Of a DNA stretch of 64,000 nucleotides, positions 22,301 to 31,436 are shown piece by piece. The notes under the pieces are model-generated. The model was given only the letters and a program-made list of their open reading frames with translations. It did no database searches and was not told the DNA's origin. A program made the position numbers and the translations under genes. Each line of letters starts with the position of its first letter. Position 1 is the first letter of the stretch. Origin of the DNA: Micromonospora wenchangensis (GTDB lineage: Bacteria; Actinomycetota; Actinomycetes; Mycobacteriales; Micromonosporaceae); contig NZ_MZMV01000024.1 of assembly GCF_002210435.1 (NCBI RefSeq), positions 1-64,000 on the forward strand. Direction: 5' to 3'.

Positions 22301-24118
22301 TTACAGGCCCAGCTCGGCCTCGAAGTTGCCGCCCTCCAGCCGCTCCTTCACCGCGACCAGGAACCGGGCCGCGTCGGCGCCGTCGATCAGCCGGTGGTCG
22401 TAGGACAGGGCCAGGTAGACCATCGACCGGACCGCGACGACCTCGCCCAGGTCCGGGTCGTTGACCACGACCGGACGCTTCACCACGGCACCCGTGCCGA
22501 GCATCGCCGACTGGGGCGACGGCACGATCGGGGTGTCGAACAGCGCGCCCCGGCTGCCGGTGTTGGTCAGCGTGAAGGTCGCCCCGGCGATCTCGTCCGG
22601 GCTGATCTTGTTGGTCCGGGTGCGCTCGGCCAGGTCGGCGACGCGCTTGGCGATGCCGCCCAGGTTGAGGTCACCGGCGTTGTGGATGACCGGCGTCAGC
22701 AGGCCCCGCTCGGTGTCCACCGCGATGCCGAGGTTCTCGGCGTCGGGGTAGGTGATGGTGCCCGCGTCGAGATCCATCCGGGCGTTCACGATCGGGTACG
22801 TCTGCAGGGCCTCGATGGCGGCCAGCGCGAAGAACGGCAGGAACGACAGCTTCACGCCGTGCCGCTGCTGGAACGAGTCCTTCGCCTGCGCCCGCAGCTT
22901 GGCGATCCGGGTGACGTCCACCTCGATCACCGTGGTGAGCTGCGCCATCTCGTGCAGCGACTCCTGCAGGCGGTTGGCGATGGCCTTGCGGATGCGGGTC
23001 AGCTTCTCGGTGGTGCCCCGCTTGCCGCTCGGCTGCGGCTTCGCCGCCGGTGCGGCCGGGGTCGCCGCGGCGGCCGGCTGCGCGGCGGGGGTCGGAGCCG
23101 CCTTGGCCGCCTTCGCCTTCTCCGCCGCCTCCAGCACGTCCTGCTTGCGGATCCGGCCCCCCACGCCGGTGCCGTTGACCGAGGCCAGGTCGACACCGTG
23201 CTCGCCGGCCAGCTTGCGCACCAGCGGGGTCACGTAACCGGGGGCGTCGCCGCCACCCTGGGCGGGCGCGGCCGGTGCCGCCGGGGCGGCCGGCTGGGCG
23301 GCCCGCTCGGCCTGCACCGGCTGGGCCGCCGACTCGGTCTCGGCGGCCGGCTCGCTGTAGCCCGCGCCCGGGGTCGGCTCGCTGACCTCCGGCTCCGGCT
23401 TCGCCTCGGCCTTGGGCTGCTCCGCCTTCGGGGCCTCCGCCTTCGGCTCCGGCTCCGGCTCCGCCTCGGCCGGGGCCGCGCCCGCGGCACCGATGATCGC
23501 CAGGTCCGCGCCGACGGCGGCGGTCTCGTCCTCGGGAACCTTGATCTCCAGGACGGTGCCCGCGACGGGCGACGGGATCTCGGTGTCGACCTTGTCGGTG
23601 GAGACCTCCAGCAGCGGCTCGTCGACCTCGACGGTCTCGCCCACCTGCTTGAGCCAGCGGGTGACCGTACCCTCGGTGACGCTCTCGCCCAGGGCCGGCA
23701 TCTTCACCGGGGTGCCCTCACCCGACGACGCCGGGGCGGCCTGCGCCGCCGGCTGCTCCCGGGCCGGCTTCTCCTGCTCCGGCTCCGGGCCGGTGCCCTC
23801 GGCGGCGGCCGTCGGCTCGGGGGCCGGCGCGGCCTGCTCCTGCCCGTCGGCCTGCGCGGCGTCCCCGCCGGCCGACTCGCCCTCACCCGAGATGACGGCC
23901 AGCTCGCTGCCCACCTCGGCGGTCTCGTCCTCGCCGACCACGATCCGGCTCAGCACCCCCGCGGCGGGGGAGGGGATCTCGGTGTCGACCTTGTCGGTGG
24001 AGACCTCCAGCAGCGGCTCGTCGACCTCGACGGTCTCGCCCTCCTGCTTGAGCCAGCGGGTGACGGTGCCCTCGGTGACGCTCTCGCCGAGCCGAGGCAT
24101 GGTGACCGATACCGGCAT
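22301..24118 (-). CDS. sucB: Dihydrolipoamide acyltransferase (E2) of 2-oxoacid dehydrogenase
   Basis: This 605-residue E2 has two N-terminal lipoyl domains, each with the lipoylated lysine in STDKVDTEIPSP (Lys43 and about Lys178). They are separated by long Ala/Pro/Glu-rich flexible linkers. An E3-binding domain follows (YVTPLVRKLAGEHGVDLASVNGTGVGGRIRKQDVLEA), then the catalytic domain ending ALSYDHRLIDGADAARFL with the active-site His and Asp. In actinobacteria this DlaT/SucB protein is the shared E2 of pyruvate dehydrogenase. GAAGGAG lies ahead of the ATG at 24118. It is 71 bp downstream of lpdA, forming an lpdA-E2 unit; LipB and LipA encoded nearby supply its lipoyl groups. Confidence 0.95.
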   Translation of the reverse strand: MPVSVTMPRLGESVTEGTVTRWLKQEGETVEVDEPLLEVSTDKVDTEIPSPAAGVLSRIVVGEDETAEVGSELAVISGEGESAGGDAAQADGQEQAAPAPEPTAAAEGTGPEPEQEKPAREQPAAQAAPASSGEGTPVKMPALGESVTEGTVTRWLKQVGETVEVDEPLLEVSTDKVDTEIPSPVAGTVLEIKVPEDETAAVGADLAIIGAAGAAPAEAEPEPEPKAEAPKAEQPKAEAKPEPEVSEPTPGAGYSEPAAETESAAQPVQAERAAQPAAPAAPAAPAQGGGDAPGYVTPLVRKLAGEHGVDLASVNGTGVGGRIRKQDVLEAAEKAKAAKAAPTPAAQPAAAATPAAPAAKPQPSGKRGTTEKLTRIRKAIANRLQESLHEMAQLTTVIEVDVTRIAKLRAQAKDSFQQRHGVKLSFLPFFALAAIEALQTYPIVNARMDLDAGTITYPDAENLGIAVDTERGLLTPVIHNAGDLNLGGIAKRVADLAERTRTNKISPDEIAGATFTLTNTGSRGALFDTPIVPSPQSAMLGTGAVVKRPVVVNDPDLGEVVAVRSMVYLALSYDHRLIDGADAARFLVAVKERLEGGNFEAELGL

Positions 24119-24189
24119 GTTCTGAAACTCCTTCGTGGCCTGGTGCGATCCTCGCCCGCTTGCCGCCGGCGTCGCGGAATGAGTGTGGG

Positions 24190-25578
24190 TCAGGCGTGCG
24201 CGTGCAGCGGCTTGCCGGCCAGGGCCAGGTGCGCCTCGCCCAGTGCCTCGTTCTGGGTCGGGTGGGCGTGCACGAGCTGCGCCACCTCCGCCGGGTAGGC
24301 CTCCCAGTTGTAGATGAGCTGCGCCTCGCCGATCAGCTCACCGACCCGGGCACCGACCATGTGGACACCGACCACCGGGCCGTCCTCGACCCGGACCAGC
24401 TTCACGAAACCGGCGGTCTTGAGGATCTGGCTCTTGCCGTTGCCGCCGAGGTTGTAGTTGTAGACCTTGACCTTGTCGCCGTACTGCTCCTTGGCCTTCG
24501 CCTCGGTCAGGCCCACCGACGCGAGCTCCGGGTCGGAGTAGGTGACGCGCGGGATGCCTGCCTCGTCGATCACGGCCGGGTTCAGGCCGGCGATCTCCTC
24601 GGCGACGAAGATGCCCTGGGCGAAGCCCCGGTGGGCGAGCTGGAGGCCGGGCACGATGTCGCCGACCGCGTAGACGTTCGGCACGCCGGTGCGCAGCCGC
24701 TCGTCGGTCAGCACGTACCCCCGGTCGAGCTTGACGCCCTGCTCCTCGTAACCGAGGTCGGCGGTGTTCGGGCCCCGGCCGACGGCGACCAGCAGCAGCT
24801 CGGCCTCGACGGTCTCGCCGCCGGCGATGGTCAGCTTGACGCCGTTCTCGGTCTTCTCGACCTTCTCGAACGGCTTGCCGACCTTGAAGTTGATCTTCCG
24901 CTTGCGGAACGCCCGCTCCAGCGCCTTCGACGACTCCTCGTCCTCGGCGGCCACCAGCCGGGGCAGCGCCTCGACGATGGTCACGTCCACCCCGAAGGAC
25001 TTCCACACGCTGGCGAACTCGACGCCGATCACGCCGCCACCCAGCACGATCACCGACGCCGGCACCCGGTCCAGGGTCAGCGCGTGGTCACTGGTGATGA
25101 TCCGCTCGCCGTCGACCTCCAGGCCGGGCAGGCTCTTCGCGTACGAGCCGGAGGCCAGGATCACGTTGCGGCCGGTGTAGCGCTTGCCGTCCACCTCGAC
25201 GACGTTCCGGCCGACCAGCTTGCCGGCGCCCGCCACGAAGGTGATGTTCTTGTTGCCGCCGACCAGCCCCTGCAGGCCCTTGTAGAGGCGGGAGATCACC
25301 CCGTCCTTGTACGAGTTGACCCCGGCCATGTCGATGCCGACCAGCTCGGCCTTGACCCCGAACTGCGCGGACTCCCGGGTCTGGTCGGCGATCTCCGCCG
25401 CGTGCAGCAGCGCCTTGGTCGGGATGCAGCCGTTGTGCAGGCAGGTGCCGCCGAGCTTGCCCTTCTCGACCAGCGCGACGGAGAGATCAAGCTGGGCGGC
25501 ACGCAGCGCCGCCGCGTAGCCGCCGCTGCCACCTCCGAGAATGACGATGTCGAAGGTTGCGTCGTTCGGCTCGCTCAC
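24190..25578 (-). CDS. lpdA: Dihydrolipoyl dehydrogenase (E3)
   Basis: This 462-residue flavoprotein reoxidises dihydrolipoamide with NAD. It has the FAD motif DIVILGGGSGGYAAALRA, the redox disulfide GGTCLHNGCIPTKALLHAAE, the NAD motif VIVLGGGVIGVEFA, a second FAD contact NVYAVGDIV, and the C-terminal catalytic HAHPTQNEALGEA. I start at the GTG at 25578, preceded by GGGAG, rather than the ATG 39 bases upstream, because the conserved sequence begins just after it. It is followed by the E2 gene. Confidence 0.95.
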   Translation of the reverse strand: MSEPNDATFDIVILGGGSGGYAAALRAAQLDLSVALVEKGKLGGTCLHNGCIPTKALLHAAEIADQTRESAQFGVKAELVGIDMAGVNSYKDGVISRLYKGLQGLVGGNKNITFVAGAGKLVGRNVVEVDGKRYTGRNVILASGSYAKSLPGLEVDGERIITSDHALTLDRVPASVIVLGGGVIGVEFASVWKSFGVDVTIVEALPRLVAAEDEESSKALERAFRKRKINFKVGKPFEKVEKTENGVKLTIAGGETVEAELLLVAVGRGPNTADLGYEEQGVKLDRGYVLTDERLRTGVPNVYAVGDIVPGLQLAHRGFAQGIFVAEEIAGLNPAVIDEAGIPRVTYSDPELASVGLTEAKAKEQYGDKVKVYNYNLGGNGKSQILKTAGFVKLVRVEDGPVVGVHMVGARVGELIGEAQLIYNWEAYPAEVAQLVHAHPTQNEALGEAHLALAGKPLHAHA

Positions 25579-25760
25579 GTCCAACTCCCTGGTCGCTTCG
25601 CTGCATCGGGGGGTCACGGTGGGGCGTCACGGGCAGACCCCACCTCGGTCATCTTGTCACTTGCCCGTCCGGAGCGCGTACCGAGGTGCCCAACGACACG
25701 TCCCCGACACGTACTCTTGGCACCGTTCCCGACGACGGACGGGGGAGAGGAGTGGCACCG

Positions 25761-26090
25761 GTGGCGCTGTTCCGGCGACGCAAACCGCCGACCCCGGCCA
25801 ACCGTGACCGGCCGGCCGACCGGGCCGACCTGGATCACCTGGCCAACTTCGCCCGCACCCGCCGGGGGGTCGAGGCGTACGTCGAACCCCGGACCACGAT
25901 GACCGACACCACCGTCATCATGATCGCCGACGACGGCGAGTGGACCCGGCGGCGCATCGACGGCCCGGACGCCGCCCGCCGCTTCGCGCACGCCCTGGGC
26001 ATCCCGATCTACGACGTCCGGCTGATGGGCTACCCACAGCGGATGCGCGACTACAACGAACGCCGCAAGCGCCGCCCCGAGCGGTACTGA
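25761..26090 (+). CDS. Conserved hypothetical protein, basic N- and C-termini
   Basis: This 109-residue protein starts MALFRRRKPPTPANRDR and ends MRDYNERRKRRPERY. The middle reads TTMTDTTVIMIADDGEWTRRRIDGPDAARRFAHALGIPIYDVRLMGYPQRM, a small alpha/beta domain. I do not recognise a named family. Divergent position from lpdA suggests a stable actinobacterial neighbourhood. Two in-frame GTG codons exist; the one at 25761 has GGAG eight bases upstream, while the one at 25752 overlaps that site. Confidence 0.7.
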   Translation: MALFRRRKPPTPANRDRPADRADLDHLANFARTRRGVEAYVEPRTTMTDTTVIMIADDGEWTRRRIDGPDAARRFAHALGIPIYDVRLMGYPQRMRDYNERRKRRPERY

Positions 26091-26121
26091 CGGCCACCCG
26101 GCCGACGACCCGGGAAACGCG

Positions 26122-26147
26122 GACGGGACGCCCGGAGGCGTCCCGTC
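26122..26147. terminator. Hairpin terminator between hypothetical gene and pepA
   Basis: GACGGGACGCC at 26122-26132 pairs with 26137-26147 across a four-base loop, between convergent genes. Confidence 0.8.
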
Positions 26148-26163
26148 GTCGTGTCGCGGATCG

Positions 26164-27735
26164 TCAGCCGTTGGCGGCGACGTCCTCGACCAGCTGCACC
26201 AGGGTACGCACCGGCACGCCGGTGCCACCCTTGGTCCAGTAGCCGGTCGGCTCACCCGAGTGGTAGCCGGGACCGGCGATGTCGATGTGCGCCCAGGCCA
26301 CGTCGTCGGTGACGAACTCGCGCAGGAACACCCCGCCCTGGAGCATGTGGCCGGCCCGGTCCATGCCCGCGTTGACCTGCGAGATGTCCGCGACGTCCGA
26401 GTCCATGCCCTTGCGGACGTCGTCCGGCAGCGGCATCGGCCAGGCCGGCTCGCCGACTGTGTCACCTGCCACCTTCACCCGCTCGCACAGCTCCGGGGTG
26501 CCCATCACGCCGGAGATCCGCTTGCCCAGCGCGATCACCTGCCCGCCGGTGAGGGTGGACGTCTCGAACAGGTAGTCGGTGCCGTCGGCGCAGGCGCGGG
26601 CCATCGCGTCGCCGAGGATCATCCGGCCCTCGGCGTCGGTGTTGAGCACCTCGACCCGCTTGCCGTTGAACATGGTGACCACGTCACCCGGCCGGTAGCT
26701 GGTGCCCGACGGCATGTTCTCCGCCATCGGCAGGTAACCGGTCACCGTCACGGCCGGCTTGAGCGCCGCGATCGCCAGCATCGCCGCGCCGACCGCCGCC
26801 GCGCCGGCCATGTCGGACTTCATCTCCCACATGCCCTGGGCCGGCTTGATCGAGATGCCGCCGGTGTCGAACGTGATGCCCTTGCCGACCAGCGCCACCC
26901 GCTTGCCGTTCGTCCCGCCCCGCGGGGTCCAGGTCAGCTTGACCAGCCGCGGCGGGGCATCCGAGCCCTGCCCGACGGCGGTGATGCCGCCGTACCCGCC
27001 GGCCCGTAGCTGCTCCTCGTCGAGCACCTCGACGTCGAGCCCGGCGGCCCGGGCGGCGGTGGCGACGGCCTCGGCGAAGGCCGGCGGGCGCAGCTCGTTC
27101 GGCGCGGTGTTGACCCAGTCGCGGCTGGTGCGCACCGCGCCGGCCACGGCGGTGGCCCGGTCGACCTCGGCCCGCGCGGTCGCGTCGGCGGCATCCGGCA
27201 CGGCGATCAGCACCTCGGCCACCGGCTCCCGCCGGGACGGCTGCGGCTTGGTCTTGTACCCGGCGAACCGGTAGCCGCCGAGCAGCGCCCCCTCGGCGAC
27301 CGCGCGCAGCGCGGCCGGGGCGTCGGCGTCGTCGGGCAGCGGCAGGCTCAGCGCCACCCGGGGCGCCCCGGCCAGCGCCCGGACCGCCGCGCCGGCGGCC
27401 CGGCGCAGGGTCTCCGGGGCGGGGGCGGCACCGGTCGGCTCCGGACCCAACCCGACCGCCACGACCAGCGGGGCGGTGACCGTGCCCAGCGTGGCCAGCT
27501 TGATCACCTCACCGGGGCCGCCGGTCGCGCCGAGCAGGGCCAGCGTCGCGGTCAGCTTGCCGTCGAAGGCGGCGGCGATGCTCTCCGCGCCGTCGGCGAG
27601 CAGCAGGGTGCCGGCCGGACCGCTCGTGGCGTCCGGGCCGGTGGTCTGGCTGTGCACGCCGATCACGATCGCGTCGACCGCGAGTTCGGCGGGGTCGGTG
27701 TCGACCAGGCTGAGGGTGGTGCTGGACGATGTCAC
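26164..27735 (-). CDS. pepA: Leucyl aminopeptidase (M17)
   Basis: This 523-residue cytosolic two-metal aminopeptidase has an N-terminal macro-like domain (about residues 1-180) followed by the catalytic M17 domain. The latter includes LVGKGITFDTGGISIKPAQGMWEMKSDMAGAAAV with the lysine and aspartate ligands, and the family signature NTDAEGRMILGD. The GTG at 27735 is chosen because GGAG sits eight bases upstream; an earlier ATG exists but precedes non-conserved sequence. It is divergent from gcvT, an order also seen in mycobacteria. Confidence 0.94.
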   Translation of the reverse strand: MTSSSTTLSLVDTDPAELAVDAIVIGVHSQTTGPDATSGPAGTLLLADGAESIAAAFDGKLTATLALLGATGGPGEVIKLATLGTVTAPLVVAVGLGPEPTGAAPAPETLRRAAGAAVRALAGAPRVALSLPLPDDADAPAALRAVAEGALLGGYRFAGYKTKPQPSRREPVAEVLIAVPDAADATARAEVDRATAVAGAVRTSRDWVNTAPNELRPPAFAEAVATAARAAGLDVEVLDEEQLRAGGYGGITAVGQGSDAPPRLVKLTWTPRGGTNGKRVALVGKGITFDTGGISIKPAQGMWEMKSDMAGAAAVGAAMLAIAALKPAVTVTGYLPMAENMPSGTSYRPGDVVTMFNGKRVEVLNTDAEGRMILGDAMARACADGTDYLFETSTLTGGQVIALGKRISGVMGTPELCERVKVAGDTVGEPAWPMPLPDDVRKGMDSDVADISQVNAGMDRAGHMLQGGVFLREFVTDDVAWAHIDIAGPGYHSGEPTGYWTKGGTGVPVRTLVQLVEDVAANG

Positions 27736-27896
27736 TGAAGCTACTCCGGGCGGGCCGGGCCGGCCGCTGCGTCGCGTACCGGCGGTGATGGTCTCCGGCG
27801 GCAACCTACCCGCCGGAGCGCGGGTGCGTCCCGCCGAAGTGCCGACGGGTCCCGCCGATGCTAACCAGCGGGACACCCGGCGGTAAGTTGCCACCC

Positions 27897-29027
27897 ATGA
27901 CGGACGTGACCTCCGACGCCGCCGCGACCCGGCTGCGCCGTTCCCCGCTGCACGCGCGACACACCGCGCTCGGTGCCAAGTTCGCCCCCTTCGGGGGATG
28001 GGAGATGCCCCTGGAGTACGCCGGTGGCGGTGTGCTCAGGGAACACGCGGCGGTCCGTACGGCGGTCGGCGTCTTCGACGTCTCGCACCTGGGCAAGGCG
28101 CGGGTCACCGGCCCCGGCGCGGCCCGGTTCGTCAACTCCTGCCTGACCAACGACCTGGACCGGATCGGCGCGGGCCGGGCGCAGTACACGCTGTGCTGCG
28201 ACGACGCCACCGGCGGCGTGGTCGACGACATCATCGCCTACCGGTACGCCGACGACCACGTCTTCCTCATCCCCAACGCGGCGAACACCGCCGAGGTGGT
28301 CCGCCGGCTGCGCGCCGCCGCGCCGGCCGACGTCGAGGTCACCGACGAGCACGAGCGGTACGCCGTGCTGGCCGTGCAGGGCCCCCGCTCGGCCGAGCTG
28401 CTCGACGCGCTGGGCCTGCCCACCGGACACGACTACATGAGCTTCTCCCCGGCGACGCTGGCCGGGGCCGAGCTGACCGTCTGCCGCACCGGCTACACCG
28501 GCGAGCTGGGCTACGAGCTGGTGGTGCCGGCCGACGACGCCGTCGCCGTCTGGGACGCGCTGTTCGCCGCCGGGGAGCAGGTCGAGCTGCGGGCCTGCGG
28601 GCTGGGCGCCCGGGACACCCTGCGCACCGAGATGGGCTACCCGCTGCACGGGCAGGACCTCTCCCTGGACATCACCCCCGTGCAGGGGCGCTCCGGCTGG
28701 GCCGTGGGCTGGGACAAGCCGGCCTTCTGGGGCCGCGACGCGCTGCGCGCCGAGAAGGCCGCCGGCCCCCGCCGTACGCTGCGCGGCCTGGAGGCCGTCA
28801 ACCGGGCCATCCCGCGCGCCGGGATGACCGTGTACGCCGGTGACGCCCCGGTCGGCACGGTCACCAGCGGCACCTTCAGCCCCACCCGCAAGCAGGGCAT
28901 CGCCCTCGCCCTGCTGGACACCACCCCGAAACTCGTCGACGGTGACCTCGTCGAGGTCGACATCCGGGGCCGCCGCGCCCAGATGCGGGTCACCCGACCC
29001 CCCTTCGTCACCCCCTCCGTCCGCTGA
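27897..29027 (+). CDS. gcvT: Aminomethyltransferase, glycine cleavage T protein
   Basis: GcvT transfers the aminomethyl group from lipoylated H protein to tetrahydrofolate, releasing ammonia. The 376-residue protein shows FGGWEMPLEYAGGGVLREHAAVR, the catalytic aspartate region VFDVSHLGKARVTG, VDDIIAYRY, RTGYTGELGYELVVP and the C-terminal barrel LVDGDLVEVDIRGRRAQMRVTRPPFV. ATG at 27897 fits the conserved start; no ribosome binding site is evident and the mRNA may be leaderless. No gcvH or gcvP is in the window. No convincing glycine riboswitch is present upstream. Confidence 0.93.
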   Translation: MTDVTSDAAATRLRRSPLHARHTALGAKFAPFGGWEMPLEYAGGGVLREHAAVRTAVGVFDVSHLGKARVTGPGAARFVNSCLTNDLDRIGAGRAQYTLCCDDATGGVVDDIIAYRYADDHVFLIPNAANTAEVVRRLRAAAPADVEVTDEHERYAVLAVQGPRSAELLDALGLPTGHDYMSFSPATLAGAELTVCRTGYTGELGYELVVPADDAVAVWDALFAAGEQVELRACGLGARDTLRTEMGYPLHGQDLSLDITPVQGRSGWAVGWDKPAFWGRDALRAEKAAGPRRTLRGLEAVNRAIPRAGMTVYAGDAPVGTVTSGTFSPTRKQGIALALLDTTPKLVDGDLVEVDIRGRRAQMRVTRPPFVTPSVR

Positions 29028-29078
29028 CCCCGCCCGGTTCACCCCCCGGCCCCGGTTCACCCCGGCTCCGGTTCGCCC

Positions 29079-29140
29079 CGGTGATCAAGAGGTTTGCGTC
29101 ACCCCGCCCCCACCGGTTGGCTTTTTCCTCTTGATCACCG
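29079..29140. repeat. Palindromic element, GGTGATCAAGAGG family, copy 2
   Basis: Arms 29079-29092 and 29127-29140 are perfect inverted repeats (14 bp). The left 27 of 28 bases, from GGTGATCAAGAGG onward, match copy 3 lying 83 bp downstream. The inner right half is diverged (contains CTTTTT). Confidence 0.85.
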
Positions 29141-29162
29141 CCTCGGCCACCCCGCCAGCGTC

Positions 29163-29222
29163 GGTGATCAAGAGGTTTGCGTCATCCCGCAGCGGATTTC
29201 TGACGCGAATCTCTTGATCACC
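29163..29222. repeat. Palindromic element, GGTGATCAAGAGG family, copy 3
   Basis: Arms 29163-29184 and 29201-29222 form a 22-bp inverted repeat; the only two departures from perfect pairing would be G-U pairs in RNA. The loop is 16 bases. Together with copy 2 it makes a tandem pair between the convergent gcvT and the gene at 29302. Confidence 0.88.
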
Positions 29223-29301
29223 ATGGCGAACCGGGGCGGGGAGGGCGAGCCGGGCGCGGGAGCGAGCGCAGGGGAGTGCTGGGGGTGGGAGAGGGGCCGG
29301 G

Positions 29302-30597
29302 TCAGTGGGTGGGGTGGGGGCGTTCCCCGGCGTCGAGGACGGCCTGGGTCCAGCCGCCCTCGATGACGCCGGTGCCGTCCAGGACCGCCCAGTCGACGAC
29401 CTCGGCGACCGCCACCACGACCGGGGAGCCGATCCGCACGCTGGGGTCGGTGTTGGCGTCGCTGGCGCTGGCCCCGACGATCCGCTCCGGGGCGTCCCAC
29501 GAGCTGACCCCGGCCCACACGTACTCGGGGCCGTCGTCGCCGGGCAGACCGTACTTGACCACCAGCTGCGCCTCCGGCGGCAGCCCGTCGGCGAGGAACC
29601 GGGCCCGGATGTCGTCCAGCCCGGCACGGGCGGTGGCGACGGCCCGGCTCATCGCGTCGCCGGAACGGGCGTACCGGACGTCCGGCTCGATGCCGGAGAA
29701 GAGGGTCGCGCAGGCCGCCGCGTAGTAGCGGCCGTCCGGCCCGGGGTGACCGGGCGGCGGGCGCAGGCTCAGGAACGAGTCGGCGTCCGGGTCGGTCGCC
29801 GGGTCCAGCTCCAGCCGCAGCAGCACCGGGGCCGTCGCGCCGTGCTGCTCCGGATTGCCGTACGCCACCGCGATGTCGTGCCCGGTCACCGTGGCCAGCA
29901 CCGGTAGCTGCACGAACGCCGGCACCTCCTCGCCGGCCAGCCCGTCGGTCCAGTCCCGCAGCAGCCGGCGGGCGGCACCGGTCAGCACCGCCCCCCAGGC
30001 CCGGGTGAGATGGTCGGGCACCCCCTGGGTCTGCAACTCCAGCAGCCCGAAGCGGCGCAGCCCCTTGGTGGTGAACCACAGCCCCTCGGTGTCCGAGGAG
30101 TACGGCACGAGCACCCAGTCGACCAGCCGGATGCGGCCCTGCGCGTCGGGCAGCGACTTCAACGCCGTCGCCGGGTCGAGGAACTGCAACCCGAACACGT
30201 CCACCACGTCACCGCCGACGGACTCGGCCACCGCGGCGGCCACCGCGCGGGCCGCCCACTCGTGCGCCGGCGGCCAGCCCGGCCGGTACTCGGCCTGCAC
30301 CACGACCAGGTGACTGGCGGCGGCGAGCCGGCCCAGCTGGGCCTCGGTGGCGCCGAACGCGGTGAGCAGGTCCGGCGGCAACTGCGGGAACTCGTCGATC
30401 GACCGGGTGTCCACCGACATCAGCGGGCTGTCCAGCATCTGCGTGGCCAGGCCGTACACCGGGTCGGCGAGGCGGCCGGCGAGACCCCGTACCGCCGTCT
30501 TCGGGCTCACCGGTGGCAACCCCGCCACCGGCACCAGGTAGGTCGCGCTGAGCGACTCCGGGACCGGTACGGGCAGGAAGTCGTCCGTGATGAGCAA
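29302..30597 (-). CDS. Uncharacterised actinobacterial protein, possibly DUF4261-like
   Basis: The product is about 431 residues and mostly soluble. Features include QMLDSPLMSVDTRSIDEFPQLPPDLL, LAAASHLVVVQAEYRPGWPPAHEWAARAVAAAVAESVGGDVVD, which loosely recalls DUF4261, and a C-terminal repeat of mixed alpha/beta character with EPDVRYARSGDAMSRAVATAR. No catalytic motif is clear. Start codons are unusual: TTG at 30597 is preceded by GGGGGA, while another TTG at 30636 would add 13 residues. No ATG or GTG lies near the conserved N-terminus. The gene sits between the palindromic repeat pair and cobS. Confidence 0.6.
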   Translation of the reverse strand: MLITDDFLPVPVPESLSATYLVPVAGLPPVSPKTAVRGLAGRLADPVYGLATQMLDSPLMSVDTRSIDEFPQLPPDLLTAFGATEAQLGRLAAASHLVVVQAEYRPGWPPAHEWAARAVAAAVAESVGGDVVDVFGLQFLDPATALKSLPDAQGRIRLVDWVLVPYSSDTEGLWFTTKGLRRFGLLELQTQGVPDHLTRAWGAVLTGAARRLLRDWTDGLAGEEVPAFVQLPVLATVTGHDIAVAYGNPEQHGATAPVLLRLELDPATDPDADSFLSLRPPPGHPGPDGRYYAAACATLFSGIEPDVRYARSGDAMSRAVATARAGLDDIRARFLADGLPPEAQLVVKYGLPGDDGPEYVWAGVSSWDAPERIVGASASDANTDPSVRIGSPVVVAVAEVVDWAVLDGTGVIEGGWTQAVLDAGERPHPTH

Positions 30598-30662
30598 GTC
30601 GTCCCCCGGAAGGCCGTGCCGGTGCTGTCGGGGCAAACGCTACCCGGCGCGCCGCGTCGTCC

Positions 30663-31436
30663 TCAGCCGGACAGCACCAAGCCCAGGTAGACCAGCGTGG
30701 TCACCACCTCCACGACGGCCCCCAGCACGTCGCCGGTGATGCCGCCGAGCCGGCGTACCAGATGGCGGAGCAGGCCGGTGGCGACGGCGAGGGCGGCCAG
30801 CACGGCCAGCGGCCCCTGCCACGGGCGGCCCGGCACGGCCGGCACCGCCACCAGCGCGACGGCGACCGTGCCGACGACCGGCGCGACCGGCCCGACCGTC
30901 CCGGCGACCAGCGCGCCCAGCCCGTCGGGGCGGGCCGCCGGCACCCCCCGGCGGCAGGCCAGGGTCACCCCGAGCCGGCCGGCGGCGGTGCCGGCCAGCA
31001 CCGCCGCGAGCACCGCCGGCCAGGGCCGACCGACCAACTCGGCCAGCGTCGCCGTCTGCAACAGCAGGACGACCACCAACGCGACCACGCCGAACGGGCC
31101 GACGTCCGGCTTCTTCATGATCTCCAGCGCCGCCGTGCCCCGCCGGTAGGAACCCAACGCGTCCACGGTGTCGGCCAGCCCGTCCAGGTGCAGGCCCCGG
31201 GTGAGCAGGGCCGCCGCCGCGACGGTCACCCCGGCGGCGACCAGGGGCGGGGCGAGTGCGGCCAGGCCGAGCAGCACCGCACCCAGCACCGCCCCGAGCA
31301 GCAGCCCGACCAGGGGCGCGAGCGCCATCGCGGTGCCCGCCGTCGCCCGGTCGATCCGCCCGGCCCGGACCGGGACGGTGGTGAGGGTGGTCAGCGCCAG
31401 CCGGAGCCCGTCGCCGCGCCCCGACTCAGCCGGCAC
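30663..31436 (-). CDS. cobS: Adenosylcobinamide-GDP ribazoletransferase (cobalamin synthase)
   Basis: CobS joins adenosylcobinamide-GDP to alpha-ribazole (or its phosphate) at the membrane, the last step of cobalamin assembly. The 257-residue protein is polytopic, opening RLALTTLTTVPVRAG and containing the catalytic LTRGLHLDGLADTVDALGS motif with its acidic residues, then MKKPDVGPFGVVAL. The GTG at 31436 overlaps the end of the upstream cobU-cobT gene by 11 bases, indicating translational coupling. C-terminal helices end GDVLGAVVEVVTTLVYLGLVL. Confidence 0.93.
   Translation of the reverse strand: MPAESGRGDGLRLALTTLTTVPVRAGRIDRATAGTAMALAPLVGLLLGAVLGAVLLGLAALAPPLVAAGVTVAAAALLTRGLHLDGLADTVDALGSYRRGTAALEIMKKPDVGPFGVVALVVVLLLQTATLAELVGRPWPAVLAAVLAGTAAGRLGVTLACRRGVPAARPDGLGALVAGTVGPVAPVVGTVAVALVAVPAVPGRPWQGPLAVLAALAVATGLLRHLVRRLGGITGDVLGAVVEVVTTLVYLGLVLSG

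Noticed and set aside
27736..27896. Glycine riboswitch upstream of gcvT
   Set aside because: The stretch contains CCGCCGAAG-like sequence but no complete paired glycine aptamer could be drawn; the gene may be leaderless.
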